Assembly (NCBI GenBank): GCA_037954665.1
Contig: JBBMOL010000082.1
Span: 3,348,001 to 3,412,000, forward strand
Length of the DNA stretch: 64,000 nt
Source: Laguncularia racemosa
Lineage: Eukaryota; Streptophyta; Magnoliopsida; Myrtales; Combretaceae
Direction: 5' to 3'
Shown here: in pieces, positions 32,520 to 44,379 of the stretch
Numbering within the stretch: position 1 is the stretch's first letter
How the letters are laid out: each line of letters opens with the position of its first letter
The notes under the pieces: model-generated
Databases searched by the model: none
Told to the model about the DNA's origin: nothing
The model's input: only the letters and a program-made list of their open reading frames with translations
Made by a program: the position numbers and the translations under genes

Positions 32520-33095
32520 ATTCTTAGCCGTGCACACACATTAAGGATGCAACCTCTGCTAGTATTATATATATATATACTAGCGCAATGCGTGTGCAGT
32601 AAATAATACATAAAATCCGTCCATGTTCATTATTGAAATATACATTAGGTATATACATAACTTAAGTAAATATAATATTGGATGTCAATAGAAATAAGAA
32701 AGAAATCATGTGAAAATTTACAAAAAGGATCCAACTCATATTTTGTATGGGGTCATCATGTGTCCTTTTTTTTTTAATTTTTCAATTACATTGTAGTGAA
32801 ATATATATTTTTAAATAATTAATAACGAAATATATATTCCAAACATTAATGTTTAATTTTAACTTTATAAAAGATTAAAATATTAATTTGTCGTTTCGAT
32901 AGAAAAGAAATCCATGAAATGATGACGCATAAAAATGGTAATACATTATACAGTTAAATATGAAAACAATTAGTTAAGTTGAAAGACACTAAATTGGACA
33001 AAAACTATTGTGTCTAAAGGAAAAAAAGATACTAAATAATAAAATATTGATTGAAGGAAAGTGCACAATTATCCACACATCACTAATCTCTCTTG
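32520..33095. other. AT-rich spacer with TA microsatellite
   Basis: No gene seen. A short TA run at about 32565-32578 is followed by CTAGCGCAATGCGTGTGC, then simple A/T-rich text. Confidence 0.4.
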
Positions 33096-33347
33096 CTAAA
33101 CCAAGTTGAACAATATATTGATGAATGAATAAATATAAAATTCAGTTTAGGCAGTAATATATATATATATATATATATATTTCGAAAATATCCAACCACT
33201 TGATTTTATTTAAAATTTTCTCTAAACCAAGTTGAACAATATATTGATGAATGAATAAATATAAAATTCAGTTTAGGCAGTAATATATATATATATATAT
33301 ATATATTTCGAAAATATCAAACCACTTGATTTTATTTAAAATTTTCT
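33096..33347. repeat. 126-bp direct tandem duplication with TA microsatellite
   Basis: Two head-to-tail copies, 33096-33221 and 33222-33347. Each contains a 26-base TA tract (33155-33180 and 33281-33306). I see one difference between copies (TATCCAACC versus TATCAAACC). The near identity, including equal microsatellite length, implies a very recent event or an assembly duplication. Confidence 0.9.
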
Positions 33348-35170
33348 CTTAGTTAAAGAAAAAAGTCACATCTCATTTTCATGATCTTAATAAATAACAT
33401 ATAGTTTTAGATTCTATTTAGAACTCAATTTAAATATCATGAAATAATAGCAGCGGCAACAACAACAATAATAATAAACTAAACAGAACTTAAACCTCCT
33501 GTATAAAGCCAACACCCAAGATAACTCAATGGTATTCGCATTGGCAGCATAAGAAAATAGAATTTAAAAAAAGAAAAAAGAAAAGAAAAACCCAATTTTA
33601 CTCGATAAATTTTTTTAAAAAAAGAAAAGAAAACTATATTACTTCCATAGGAGAGATCAAACATGAAATCAAAAGTAGCTCCAAAAGTACTGCTTCAATC
33701 CCATTTATGTTCACTTAATGAATTGTATTATCTGTTTTATGAAGAACGTGCGTGATAGAGTAAGAGACCTGGGGGTTCGATTTGCTTTGGTGGTTATATT
33801 AAAACCAATTATAAGAAAAGGGATGGAAAAGTGAATTGTGAATAAAATACATTAAAATTATAAATCGAATTTGTGGAGTCCAAAAGTGGAGGAATCAGCT
33901 TAACAATAATAGATATATCTTAATAAATATAATCATAATCGATGATATGATTACCACTCCCATATAAAGAAAATGAAAATTTATTTATGATATTTAATAA
34001 GGCAAATAAGCGATGACTAATTATTCTTAATATAAACAATTAACCAAGGAAATTAATCACCATTAAAATCTATCAGAAAATGGGGACCTACTTTAAATAC
34101 ACACTAAACACTATGAATAGTTACTTAATTTTCTCTCGTAATACCCTTCAACAAGCGGCACTGCTATTGGAGAGAGGAGTATTCGATTTTATAGTGATTC
34201 TAAGTAAGTTTCAAATTAAATTTCTTTACAATTTCAATTTTAATTTCATTAAAACAACAATGTTGTAAGAATTTGACTGATGCAAATATTGATTCAATCT
34301 TAGGAAACAAAATAAAACCATAACCTTAATCACTTATACTGAAACCTAAAGGGCAAAAAAAAATAAAAAATCTATGTCTTAATTTCAATATCTAAGATAG
34401 ATCGTCAAGTAGACTAACTCTTGGAAAATCCATAATTATGAATTTAACATACAAAATCAAACTAAAAATAAACTTTGACTTTTAGTTCAATCCACAATGA
34501 AAATCTAACTTAGAGAAATTGGAAACGTAAGTAGTATGTAGAACACAATCTTGCAAACCCTAAAAGCATAAATTTTGTAACATAATTGAGGAATGAGTTA
34601 ATTAGTTTCTATGGGGGGTGTTGGCTCAAGTGTGGGGTCATATGGGTATTATGTACAAACACACTACTTGTAGCCTAACGAGAAAGTGATATGTGTGAGG
34701 ATGATTAGGGGGTGATCGAAATGAGAGGAGGAGTAGTTAGTTTTAAATAAGGCCTAACTCTATGGTGACTGGTGTATAATTTATGAGATAAATGTGGATA
34801 AGTGATAATTCGAATCTTTTGGAGAAAATTCGGCAGAGTAACTACACTTTCTCCTAAAGAAGTCTCCATTTTTAGTCAGGAGGTATGAGGTATTTATAGT
34901 GTTTAGTTATACATCTCATATGTCGGATGGTAATGACAATCAATGGTTCCTAGCAAATGAGGCCTCATATGGGCCTTGTATGGATTTAGGCCCACCAAAG
35001 GCTTTTAGGGTGTGTGTGTGTATAAGTCTTATTTAAGAAAGGTTGGATCGGGTAGGCTGATCCAACGGGCCCTACTCCAAGCCTACCATGCCAAATCTCC
35101 CCTGATTATCCCATAACATGGAATTTACTCTTTAGGCCCTGTCACCTTGGCCCAAAAGAGTTAAATCCAT
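33348..35170. other. AT-rich spacer without recognised gene
   Basis: No coding, RNA or repeat feature could be supported. A region at about 34860-35140 with GGTATTTATAGTG and GGCCCACC words might be an old LTR fragment, but no partner copy is present in the window. Confidence 0.4.
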
Positions 35171-35703
35171 TAATGTGTTCCATAGGGTTCTGACTATATC
35201 TCCAGATGCTAGGGACAAACAGAGGGAGAACATATTCCACACTTCTTGCAGGATTAGAAGTAACCTTTGTGTACTAATCATTGATAGTGGTAGTTGCACT
35301 AATGTCATATCTGCTGCATTAGTAGATATATTACAACTAACCACTAGTCCACATCCTAACCCTTACAATTTGCATTAGTTGGACAATCAAGATAGTATGC
35401 ATGTTACACAAAGGACAAAGGTACCAGTTAGTGTAGGAAAGAAATATCATAATGAGATCCTTGGATGTTTGATAGGAAGGTGTTACATGACGGATTCAGC
35501 AACACTTATATTTTTTGAAAGGGAGGGTTTGGAATAGTACTGACGCCTATGTCTCCATCAAAGGTGTGCACTTTCTAAGAGCAAATTAGGATTATTTCTG
35601 CTTCTTCTAGTAGTGGGGCAAATAGGTCTACAAAGACACCATGGTTCAATCCAAGAAATGACCTTCTAGATTTAAGGGCAAATCTTTCAAAGGCCTAAGG
35701 AGA
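35171..35703 (+). pseudogene. 5'-truncated protease fragment sharing B's LTR
   Basis: Matches the protease end of element B (38946-39523) in the same orientation: LTISPDARDKQRENIFHTSC, IRSNLCVLIIDSGSCTNVIS with an intact DSGS active site, LQLTTSPHPNPYNLH, then a stretch with a deletion relative to B (the LLLGRP segment is missing). It ends in a polypurine tract GGCCTAAGGAGA and then the LTR at 35704. So a truncated element lies head-to-tail with B and shares its LTR. Confidence 0.82.
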
Positions 35704-36579
35704 TGATGGGAATCTACCCTATGATCCCAATAGTCAGGGAACTTGATTTAGATGTATGATCCAAATTGCTCACATTTCTCCATGGCCTTATCTAATAATG
35801 TTTGAATTACATTATAGCAGCTACAATGATCAGTCTTTACAGGATGCCAAATAACCTACACTATTGATCAAATTGGGAACATCATCGGACTCACATCCAA
35901 TGACCCGTGATGAACTCAATTGGCTCGGAGAATCGACTCTTTGAAGACCATTTTTGTACTTGTTATTTTATTATTGAACTAGTCATTTTGTAATCATTTT
36001 TGAGACATTTTTTATTTGTTTGTATTTTGTTGAATTAGGACTAACCATTTAGTGATATAGGCGTAATTTTTTGGACATTTTAACCCTAATTTGAGCAAGT
36101 ATAAATACTTGCTAAGTAGGGTTTGTAAGGGACTTTTTTGAACATCTCATTTTTGAAAATTTTGGCCATGGAAAGCTTGCTTCTTTCACATCTCAAACTT
36201 TTATCAATTTCATCATTGGAATTGTGGCGAGTTGACTTGAGAAGTATTGTGAGTAACATCATTTTCTTCTTAAGTTGCTTCCAATTACTTTTAGTACATC
36301 ATAACTATTTGTAATTGGTTGTATTCTTTTGTTCTTGTTCACGTGTTTAGGGATCTAAATTTTCATATTTGAATTCAATTCCAATTTGATTGGAATTCAG
36401 TTCATCTTTGTGTGATCCTTAACATATATTACAATTGCAAGTGATCTTCATTATAATTTGTCCTTGTAGTAATTTTAATTCACACAATTAAGGTTAATTT
36501 GATTGTGGATTTCACACCATCTTGTTGTGGAATTGGAAGTAGATTTGGTGTTCTTGCAATTTGATTGAAAGGCACATCA
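35704..36579 (+). repeat. 5' LTR of element B
   Basis: 876 bp, TGATGGGAATC...GGCACATCA. Contains the perfect hyphenated inverted repeat AGCAAGTATAAATACTTGCT (36094-36113) around a TATA box, followed by AGTAGGGTTTGTAAGGG. Confidence 0.9.
36094..36113 (+). promoter_or_regulatory. TATA box inside a 9-bp-arm inverted repeat
   Basis: AGCAAGTAT-AA-ATACTTGCT. The same 20-mer occurs on the minus strand in both F LTRs, and with one or two changes in G (about 24201-24220), in the B 3' LTR (39892-39911) and in the solo LTR (about 61403-61422). Confidence 0.75.
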
Positions 36580-36584
36580 TAATT

Positions 36585-36596
36585 TGGTATCAGAGC
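36585..36596 (+). promoter_or_regulatory. Primer-binding site of element B (iMet type)
   Basis: TGGTATCAGAGC, six bases after the LTR end; an exact complement of the plant initiator-Met tRNA 3' end as I know it. Confidence 0.88.
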
Positions 36597-37649
36597 ATTG
36601 GTTGTGAGAAGGGATTTTGTGTAATTGTGAATTCGGAAAATTAGGGTTCTTAAGTTTAGCACTTGATTCAAATTGTAGAAGTTGGAAATTGAATTATTTG
36701 ATTGTGTTGTTGAGGTGTTATATTTGTTGCCTGTTGTAATAGACGTGGAGTACTTGTAATATTCCTTGTCTCCTTGAGTTGGCCGTGAGTGATTAAGGAG
36801 AAGTAATCATTGTGATCATTTGAGGAAGGTGAAATTTGAAGCTTAGAAGAGTGTGATTTTGAATTGTTGTAGAGGATTTCGGAATTTATTAAGTGTGTTT
36901 GCAATTTTTAGATTGAATTGTGTGGGAAAAAGGAAATCATTTGAATTTAAACATCCATTAACTTGAAGTAGTCATTGAGTAACATTAAAGAGTGTTGTTT
37001 GAATTTGAATTGTCTTACCTTTTATGGAGAAGGTTGCATTTAGTGGAGTTATTTGAATTGATGCTTGTTGTCCTTGTTTATGAATTGTAGTGTGAGTTGC
37101 AACGTGAAGTTTTGTGGTAAGGAAGTGTTACATTTTGAAGTGTTGTTGTTGTTGTTTAAAAGGTTGCACCGTGTGTGTGTGTAATGTAAGTGGCGATGTA
37201 AATTGTTATGTGTGTAGTGGTGATTTTAGTGGTTGCACCGAATGTGTGTGGTGGTGTAGATTTGAAGGATTGTGTGTAATGTAAGGTGCTGCACGTTAAG
37301 ACTAAGTGTGAGTGTGAAACCATGACTAAAAAAAAGGAAAATTGAGTAGTGAAGTTTGAAATTCAAAAACAAGCATTTAAGTGTGAAAGTAATTGAGACT
37401 GATTACTTAAACACTTGCTTAGTTGAACTTAATATCTTAACTACTTGAAAGTGTTTATTTGTGCTTCATTTAATTGTACTATACTTTTAGTGTCAAGAAG
37501 TATTTATTGTTTTAGGTGACTTGTTGCATCGTGGGTGTACAAGTGTGTGTGTGTGTGTTGTTATCTAAATGTGTTATTGTGATGTGGTGTTGTGAAGAGA
37601 GTGTGTTGCAAATTGTGAGATTATACTTCAACAAATCACATCTACAAGC
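36597..37649 (+). other. Long GT-rich leader of element B
   Basis: Non-coding, with TTGTTGTTGTTG and GTGTGTGTGTGT tracts (37145-37200, 37540-37560). Parts match the leader of F in reverse orientation. Minus-strand frames here are repeat artefacts. A leader of this length before gag is unusual for so small an element. Confidence 0.7.
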
Positions 37650-39557
37650 ATGTCGAATGACAGTGTAAATGGGAGGATTGGCAATGAGGCCAATAGCCAG
37701 GTTGGTGGAGGATAGGGTCATCATACTGTAGGTAGAAGAACCTTGGAAGAATAACTTCAGGACCTTACTACCGTTATTGCTACACTAGTAACAAGGATTG
37801 ATAAGATGACAATGCCACAACCACTAGTGGCAAATCCTCAGGCACCACCAAGAGTAGCTCTACAAAACATCTAGAGAGAGGGAGCAGTAGGAGGAGGAAA
37901 CTTGGGAAGAATAATGGAAGGAGATCATCATCCTTATAGGGAGGAGAGGGATGATAACTTTAGGGTTAATCCTTACCCAAACAGAGATTTCAGACCACTT
38001 AGGTGCTTGGAGTATGTGAAGCTGCAGATGCCTTCATTTGATGGCAGGGGTTCAACAGATGACTATCTGGACTAGGAGGATAAGGTTGAGGGCCATTTCG
38101 AATGTTATGAGATAGATGATAACACTTGAGTTCAACTTGCTACTGTTGAGTTCATAGGGTATGCTGCCTTGTGGTGGAAAAATTTATTGATTAGCAGATG
38201 GAGGGATGGAGAGGCTGAAATTTATACTTGAAGAGACATGAAAAGGGTTTTGAGGAAGAGGTTCATTCCTAAACATTATAGGCATGAACTGTTTATGCGT
38301 CTTCAGACTTTAAGACAGGGAGGCAAAACAGTAGATGATTATGTACAGGAATTTGAAACCTTGATGATCAGATGTGGGTCAGTAGAGCCTCCAGAGCAAA
38401 CCCTAGCACGTTTTGTATCTAGGTTAAAATATGAAATTGCATATATAGTTGAGCTCTAGAGATACAGTACACTTGACGAAGCTATACAGTTAGCCTTGGA
38501 AGTGGAAAGGTAGAGACGATCTAATCTATTCCGGGTTACTAGTAGTAGGCCCATGGGAGTTGATGGTTAGTCAGGTGAGCCAAAGGGACTAGGTGAACCT
38601 ATCAAGGTAGTGGATAGAGCTACCCCTAGCACAGATAGAGAGAAAATGACTTATGGGAAGGGTAAAGAGGTAATTGGACATGATGTTAGATAAACTATAC
38701 TAGGAACAACTAGTGGGAAAATGCGCCAAGTTAAATGCTTTAAATGCAAGGGATTTAGACATATGGATGCACAGTGTCCTAATAAGAGAGTTATGATAGT
38801 TATAAAGGATACTGGAGAAGAAGAAGAGGATGAAAAAGAATCTATCGAGCCTACAGACCTATCTATAGCACTGCAAGAGTACTATGGCGATCAGAACGCT
38901 GAGACACATGAGGAAGGAGCAAGTGAATAGTATTTACTTATTAATGTGTTACATAGGGTTCTGACTATATCTCCAGATGCTAAGGATAAATAGAAGGAGA
39001 ACATAATCCACACTTCTTGCGGGATCAAAGGTAACCTTTGTGTACTAATCATTGATAGTGGTAGTTGTACTAATGTCATATCTACTGCATTAGTAGATAG
39101 ATAACAACTAAACATTAGTCTACATCTTAGCCCTTATAATTTGCATTGGTTAGACAATCGAGATAGTATGCGTGTTACATAAAGGGCAAAGGTGCCAGTT
39201 AGTGTAGGAAAGAAATATCATGATGAGATCCTTTATGATGTGATTCTTATGTGTGCCTTTCATTTGCTATTGGGTAGACCTTAGATATTTGATAGGAAGG
39301 TGTTACATGACGGATTCAACAACACTTATATGTTTTGAAAGGGAGGGTATCAAATAGTACCGATGCCTATGTCTCCATCAGAGCTGCATACTTTTCAAGA
39401 GCAAATCAAGACTATTTCTGCTTCTTCTAGTAGTGGGGCAAACAAGTCTGCAAAGACACTAGGGTTCAGTCCAAGAAATGACCCTTTAGATTTAAGGGAA
39501 AATCTTTTAGAGGCCCGAGGAGATGATGGGAATCTACCATGCGATTTGGATGTATGA
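37650..39557 (+). pseudogene. gag-protease pseudogene of element B
   Basis: Start ATG 37650 (MSNDSVNGRIGNEANSQ). Gag N-terminus, then LEYVKLQMPSFDGRGSTDDY, FIGYAALWW and the well-preserved capsid segment 38238-38459 (MKRVLRKRFIPKHYRHELFM, LQTLRQGGKTVDDYVQEF). CCHC knuckle at 38733-38775 (CFKCKGFRHMDAQC, where the usual Gly-His reads Arg-His). The protease spans about 38950-39330, with IIDSGSCTNVIS at the active site and FHLLLGRP. The final frame (39363-39557) ends in the 3' LTR with LEARGDDGNLPCDLDV. About a dozen stops interrupt it, several of them TAG where Trp or Gln is expected. No polymerase follows. Confidence 0.85.
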
Positions 39558-39919
39558 TCTAAATTGCTCACATTTATCCATTTCCTTATCTAATAATGTT
39601 TGAATTGCATTATAGCAGGTACAATGATCAGTATTTACAAGATGCTAAATAACCTATATTATTGATAAAATTAGGAACATCATCGGACTCACATCCAACG
39701 GCTCGCGATGAACTCAATTGGCTCGAAGAATTGACTCTCTGAAGACCATTTTTGTACTTGTTATTTTATTATTGAACCGGTCACTTTGTAATCATTTTTG
39801 CGACATTTTTGATTTGTTTGTATTTTGCTGAATTAGGATCGGCCATTTAGTGGTATAGGTGTAATTTTTTTGACATTTTAACCTTAATTGGAGCAAGTAT
39901 AAATACCTGCTAAGTAGGG
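39524..39919 (+). repeat. 3' LTR of element B, first segment
   Basis: TGATGGGAATCTACC... to TAGGG, where D is inserted. Contains the TATA inverted repeat with one change (GTATAAATACCTGCT). Continues at 55325-55378 and 58693-59096. Confidence 0.9.
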
Positions 39920-42044
39920 TGTTGAGTCTAGTTTTTTCATTCCCATTCCTAATCCGATCTAGACTAGACCCTATGCTCATCTAATGTAGACCCTCGACTT
40001 GAGTTAGGAATTTCGTTTGATTTTTGGAGTCGCCACCCAATTGTTGTTGGGAAATATTGAATTAAGACTAAAGGAGCGGATTAGTCTTAATTTGGACCAC
40101 TAGTCGTCGTTATTTCCTCTTCTCGTTTTTGAAAAGAGAAAAAAGGAAAACTAGAGTTTCTAAGTCCGGAGGCTAACCTATTAAAACCTTACGGTTACCA
40201 CCTAATCTCCTAAAATTGTTCCTATTTAGAAATGTGTTTTATTGTGTTTCTGTTACTTTTTATTATGTTTTTGAATTATTTCAAGAAAATGATTTTTTAT
40301 TTCATTTTATGGGTTGACCCGAATGGGTGCCTACGTACCTGCTATCCAGGACCAAACAAGTCGTAGTTCGCTTTTCTGAAAACTTTAAGTATGTTTGTGA
40401 ATTTTAATTTTGAAATCTCTTTCGATTTATATTTTTATCATTTTTGGGATTTTTTTTTTTAAATCTAAGCTTAAGCTTTAATTTGACTTTTGGAAAATGA
40501 TAACCTTTGAGGGAAAGCATCAATTTTGGATTTATTTGAAGAAAATGATTTTTTTTTCTAAGTGCTAAAACTTATTTTTTTTTTCTATTTTTACATAATT
40601 TTTGAATTTTTATGATTTTTCTTTTTTTCTTTTTTCTTTTTGTAATTTTATGATTTTTTTTATGATTTTTATTATTCTTCTAAATTTTTTTATAATTTTT
40701 CTAAGTTTTCATGATTTTTATAGTTTTTTTAATGATTTTTATTGATTTTTATAATTTTTGTGAATTTTTGTTAAAACTTTTATCCTAAACTATTATCTAT
40801 CCTATTTTGAAATCTAAAGCTCTTTTATTATTTTTCTAATATTTATATTGTTTTTCTACATTTTTATTATTTTTTTAATTTTTATTATTTTTCTACATTA
40901 TTAAATCCTAAGGAAATCTAATTTCTAATATTTTCCTATTTATGGAAATATAAATAAATAAATAACAAAATAATAAATCAAATCGAAATAAAAAAAATAA
41001 AAAAAAATAAAAAAATAAAAAATCGGGAAAATCCGACTCACCTGGATCCGGGTCGAGTCAGATCGGGTCGAATCGGGTAGGGTTGGACACGGCGGCGGAG
41101 GATGCTCGTTCACAGCATTCCGCGCGGTCTTTTGTCACGGGTGAGGTGTCGAATCCTAGCTTCTTGAGGGTGCTGAATCCAATGGTGGCGGTGGTTTGCT
41201 CCCAGAACGTCTCCTGGTGGCGGCTTGGCTCCGATCGGCAGTTCGCGGTTTCGGGTTTCCTCCGATGCTCTCCGATTTGCTCTCTTTTCTCACTTTCTCT
41301 CAATTGTGATTCGTGTTTTGACTTCCTCCCTTTGATTTCTATTTATAGGCGCTTGAAACCGAGCTGGATAAGCTCGGATTTCCTCCGATCGAAGCTAATC
41401 GGATTTTTGGTTAAAAAAAACAACTCCGATTTGTGTAAATCTATCGATTTGTTGCGATTTGATTCCAATTGGATGATGTTTATCTCAATTCTGTTGAAGA
41501 TCTGTTGGATTTGTGCAAAAAATCGAATCGAAACGGCCGAAATTGGAATTTTTCCTTCGCCGGCGATCTCGGACCCGAGGTAGGAGATGATCATGCGCCC
41601 GGTGCGTACGTTTCCTCTAGCCAATCTGATGCTGCCACGTGTCCTGGATAAGTAAAAAAACTCAAAACGCGGAAAATGCTTCCCCCACGATTCGAACCTG
41701 CGACCGAGCCCTCTTGCGCGCGCCTTAGCCCGTGGTCCGGACCAGTTGGGCTAGCCCATTTTCCTGATTTTTCTAATTTCGCAAATTGCATATATGCAAT
41801 GCGATTTTTTTATTTTTTTGTATTTTTTGAAATTTCAAAAATTTGTAAAAATTATTTACTATTTATTATTGCCATTTCTGAAATCATTTTTCAAAATTGA
41901 TGTGTTTTCCTATTTATTTTTATTTTTTTGAATATTTTTATTATTTATGCTAAATTAAAGAAAAATTGAAAAAAATTGGAAAAAATTAAGAATTGATTAT
42001 TTGTGATTATTATTTATTCCTAGGGCAAAAATTGGGTGTTTACA
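39920..42044 (-). repeat. 3' LTR of element D
   Basis: 2125 bp, TGTTGAGTC...GTGTTTACA. AT-rich, with an extremely T-rich middle (40440-40900) and a GC-richer island (41040-41640). On the minus strand: TATA box CTATAAATAG (41348-41339), and a tRNA-like A/B-box pair 340 bases upstream of it (41757-41688). Plus-strand frames in the island, such as 41083-41583, are antisense artefacts repeated in the other LTR. Confidence 0.92.
41688..41757 (-). other. tRNA-like A-box/B-box segment in D 3' LTR
   Basis: On the minus strand TAGCCCAACTGG (41753-41742) fits the Pol III A-box pattern, and GGTTCGAATCG (41698-41688) fits the B-box except for its last base, 43 bases apart. GCGCGC and GGTCGCAGGTTCGAATC text between and around them is tRNA-like, but a full cloverleaf with acceptor stem is not evident. 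Possibly a tRNA-derived SINE head fixed in the LTR. Confidence 0.6.
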
Positions 42045-42058
42045 GCTGCCCCTCTTTG
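42045..42058 (-). promoter_or_regulatory. Polypurine tract of element D
   Basis: Minus-strand CAAAGAGGGGCAGC directly before the LTR start TGTAAACACC. Confidence 0.8.
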
Positions 42059-44370
42059 TAGTAAAGTTTGAAAAACTTAACTACAAAGACAAGAAAGACG
42101 CCATTTTTTGCCTCTTAAATAGATAACGCCTTGGTTTGGCTGGTTACCTGGCATTTGTTTTGGTAGGAAAATTCTCCAAGAGCTAATAATCCCACGATTT
42201 AAGATGGTCCTAACAATTTAGAGTAATGTTCCCTCCCCAAACAGTGCTTTATGGGCTGACTAATTAGCGATAGGAAACACCTCAAGCATTGTGTGGAAGA
42301 AATGATGATAGGAAGCGTCTTATCAGACTAGAAACCTTGGAAAGAAAATTTACTTAGGAAGTGCCCTTATGAGCTGGCTACTTGTCAACAGAAGCGTCTT
42401 GTTAGACTAGCAACTGTTTGGAAGAATATTTCCGAAAAGTGCCCTAAGAGCTGACTAATCGGGAGAATCTAGGAAAGTCCCCCTCATGGGCTGACTAACC
42501 TTAAGATAGATTTTTAGGAAAGTGCCCATCTTGGGCTGACTAACCTATGGTAGAGTATCTCAAAAAGTGCCCTTATGAGCTGACCTTGAGAACGGATTTT
42601 TAGGAAAGTGCCCATCTTGGGCTGACTAACCTATGGTAGAGTGTCTCAAAAAGTGCCCTTATGAGTTGACCTTGAGAACGGATTTTTAGGAAAGTGCCCA
42701 TCTTGGGCTGACTAACCTATGGTAGAGTGTCTCAAAAAGTGCCCTTATGAGCTGATCTTGAGAACGGATTTTTAGGAAAGTACCCATCTTGGGCTGACTA
42801 ACATATAATAAAATTGATTGAACTGTCTCAAAAAGTGCCCTTATGAGCTGACCTTGAGAACACATTTTTAGGAAAGTGCCTATCTTGGGCTGACTAACCT
42901 ATGATAAAATTGATTGAACTATCTCAAAAAGTGCCCTTATGAGCTGACCTTGAGAACAGATTTTTAGGAAAGTGCCCATCTTGGGCTGACTAACCTATGA
43001 TAAAATTGATGGAATGTCTCAAAAAGTGCCCTTATGAGCTGACCTTGAGAACAGATTTTTAGGAAAGTTCCCATCTTGGGCTGACTAACCTATGATAAAA
43101 TTAATTTAGTTGTCTCAAAAAGTGCCCTTATGAGCTGACCTTGAGAACAGATTTTTAGGAAAGTGCCCATCTTAGGTTGACTAACCTATGATAAAATTGA
43201 TTGAACTATCTCAAAAAGTGCCCTTATGAGCTGACCTTGAGAACAGATTTTTAGGAAAGTGCCCATATTGGGCTGACTAACCTATGATAAAGTTGATTGA
43301 ACTGTCTCAAAAGTGTCCTTATGAGCTGACCTTGAGAATAGATTTTTAGGAAAGTGCCCATCTTGGGCTGACTAACCTATGATAAAATTGATATCTCAAA
43401 AAGGTGCCCCCTTATGGGCTAACCTTAAGAGATCTAGGGAAGTGTCCCTTTTTGGGCTGACTACCCTATGATAAAATTGTCTCAAAAAGTGCCCTTATGA
43501 GCTGATCTTGAGAATAGATTTTTAGGAAAGTGCCCATCTTGGGCTGACTAACCTATGATAAAGTGTCTCAAAAAGTGCCCTTATGAGTTGAGCTTGAGAA
43601 CGGCTTTTTAGGAAAGTGCCCATCTTGGGCTGACTAACCTATGATAAAATTGATTGAACTGTCTCAAAAAGTGCCCTTATGAGCTGACCTTAAGAACAGA
43701 TTTTTAGGAAAGTGCCCATCTTGGGCTGACTAACCTATGATAAAATTGATATCTCAAAAAGGTGCTCCCTTATGGGCTAACCTTAAGAGATCTAGGGAAG
43801 TGCCCCTTTTTGAGCTGACTACCTTATTAAAGGGAATGTTTAGACAAGTGCCCAACTATGGGCTGACTCATCTTATGCTTCTGGATATGTTTTCTATGGA
43901 CTGAGCTAAATGATGTGATGCTTTTCATGACAGTTATTTTTATTATTTTTTTTAATATGCTTGCCATTTTATCATAGATAGCCACCAAACAAACGAACCT
44001 TCGGGTTGGTTTGCTTCTACTTCATTTCTTCTCATCTTGACACGGGGTTGAAAATTTTGATGTGCTCCCTTTCATTGTGCACCTGGCTCTTTTGTCGGTA
44101 ATGTTATCCTACTAATGCATTCAGTTCTAATGCTCAAAAGTAGATAGAATTATATTACGAACTATATTAAGATTCATTATCATTTTAGTGTTTATCTTTC
44201 ATTGGTGAAGTGGTGGGTAATGTGTTTAGGAATATTTGTTGTGATGAGAACTGATTGGGATTGTTGATCATTCAGGGATATTAACTTTGCTTGCAAAAAG
44301 TGAAAACTCGATTCAACGGAATTTATATCGAACACTGGCTTTCATAAACAATGGCAAAATTTCGATTCCC
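42059..44370 (-). other. 3' UTR of element D
   Basis: Non-coding. The right part (43870-44370) is unique AT-rich sequence and the left part holds the tandem array. Hypervariable, repeat-bearing 3' UTRs are a known trait of Tat/Ogre elements. Confidence 0.75.
42230..43870. repeat. Satellite-like tandem array, 86- and ~96-bp units
   Basis: Some 14 units with the core AGGAAAGTGCCCATCTTGGG and CAAAAAGTGCCCTTATGAGC. Each unit is a dimer of two related ~45-base halves, both containing AAAGTGCCC...GCTGAC. Unit starts (taggaaagtgccc) at 42515, 42601, 42687 and 42773 give an 86-bp period. From 42869 the period is about 95-96 because of an added ATAAAATTGATTGAACT. Diverged monomers flank the left side (42230-42500), and shuffled variants occur at 43390-43440 and 43750-43850. 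Confidence 0.92.
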
Positions 44371-44379
44371 TTGCCTAAG

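Noticed and set aside
41083..41583. 166-codon ORF in the GC-richer island of the D LTR (and the copy at 54293-54856)
   Set aside because: Antisense to D, present only as part of both LTRs, not alignable to any family I know, and altered between the two copies.
41688..41757. A functional tRNA gene
   Set aside because: A- and B-boxes are present, but acceptor stem and a convincing anticodon arm are not; kept only as tRNA-like.
42230..43870. CRISPR-like regular repeats
   Set aside because: Repeats are contiguous dimeric units with no unique spacers, within the 3' UTR of a plant retrotransposon.
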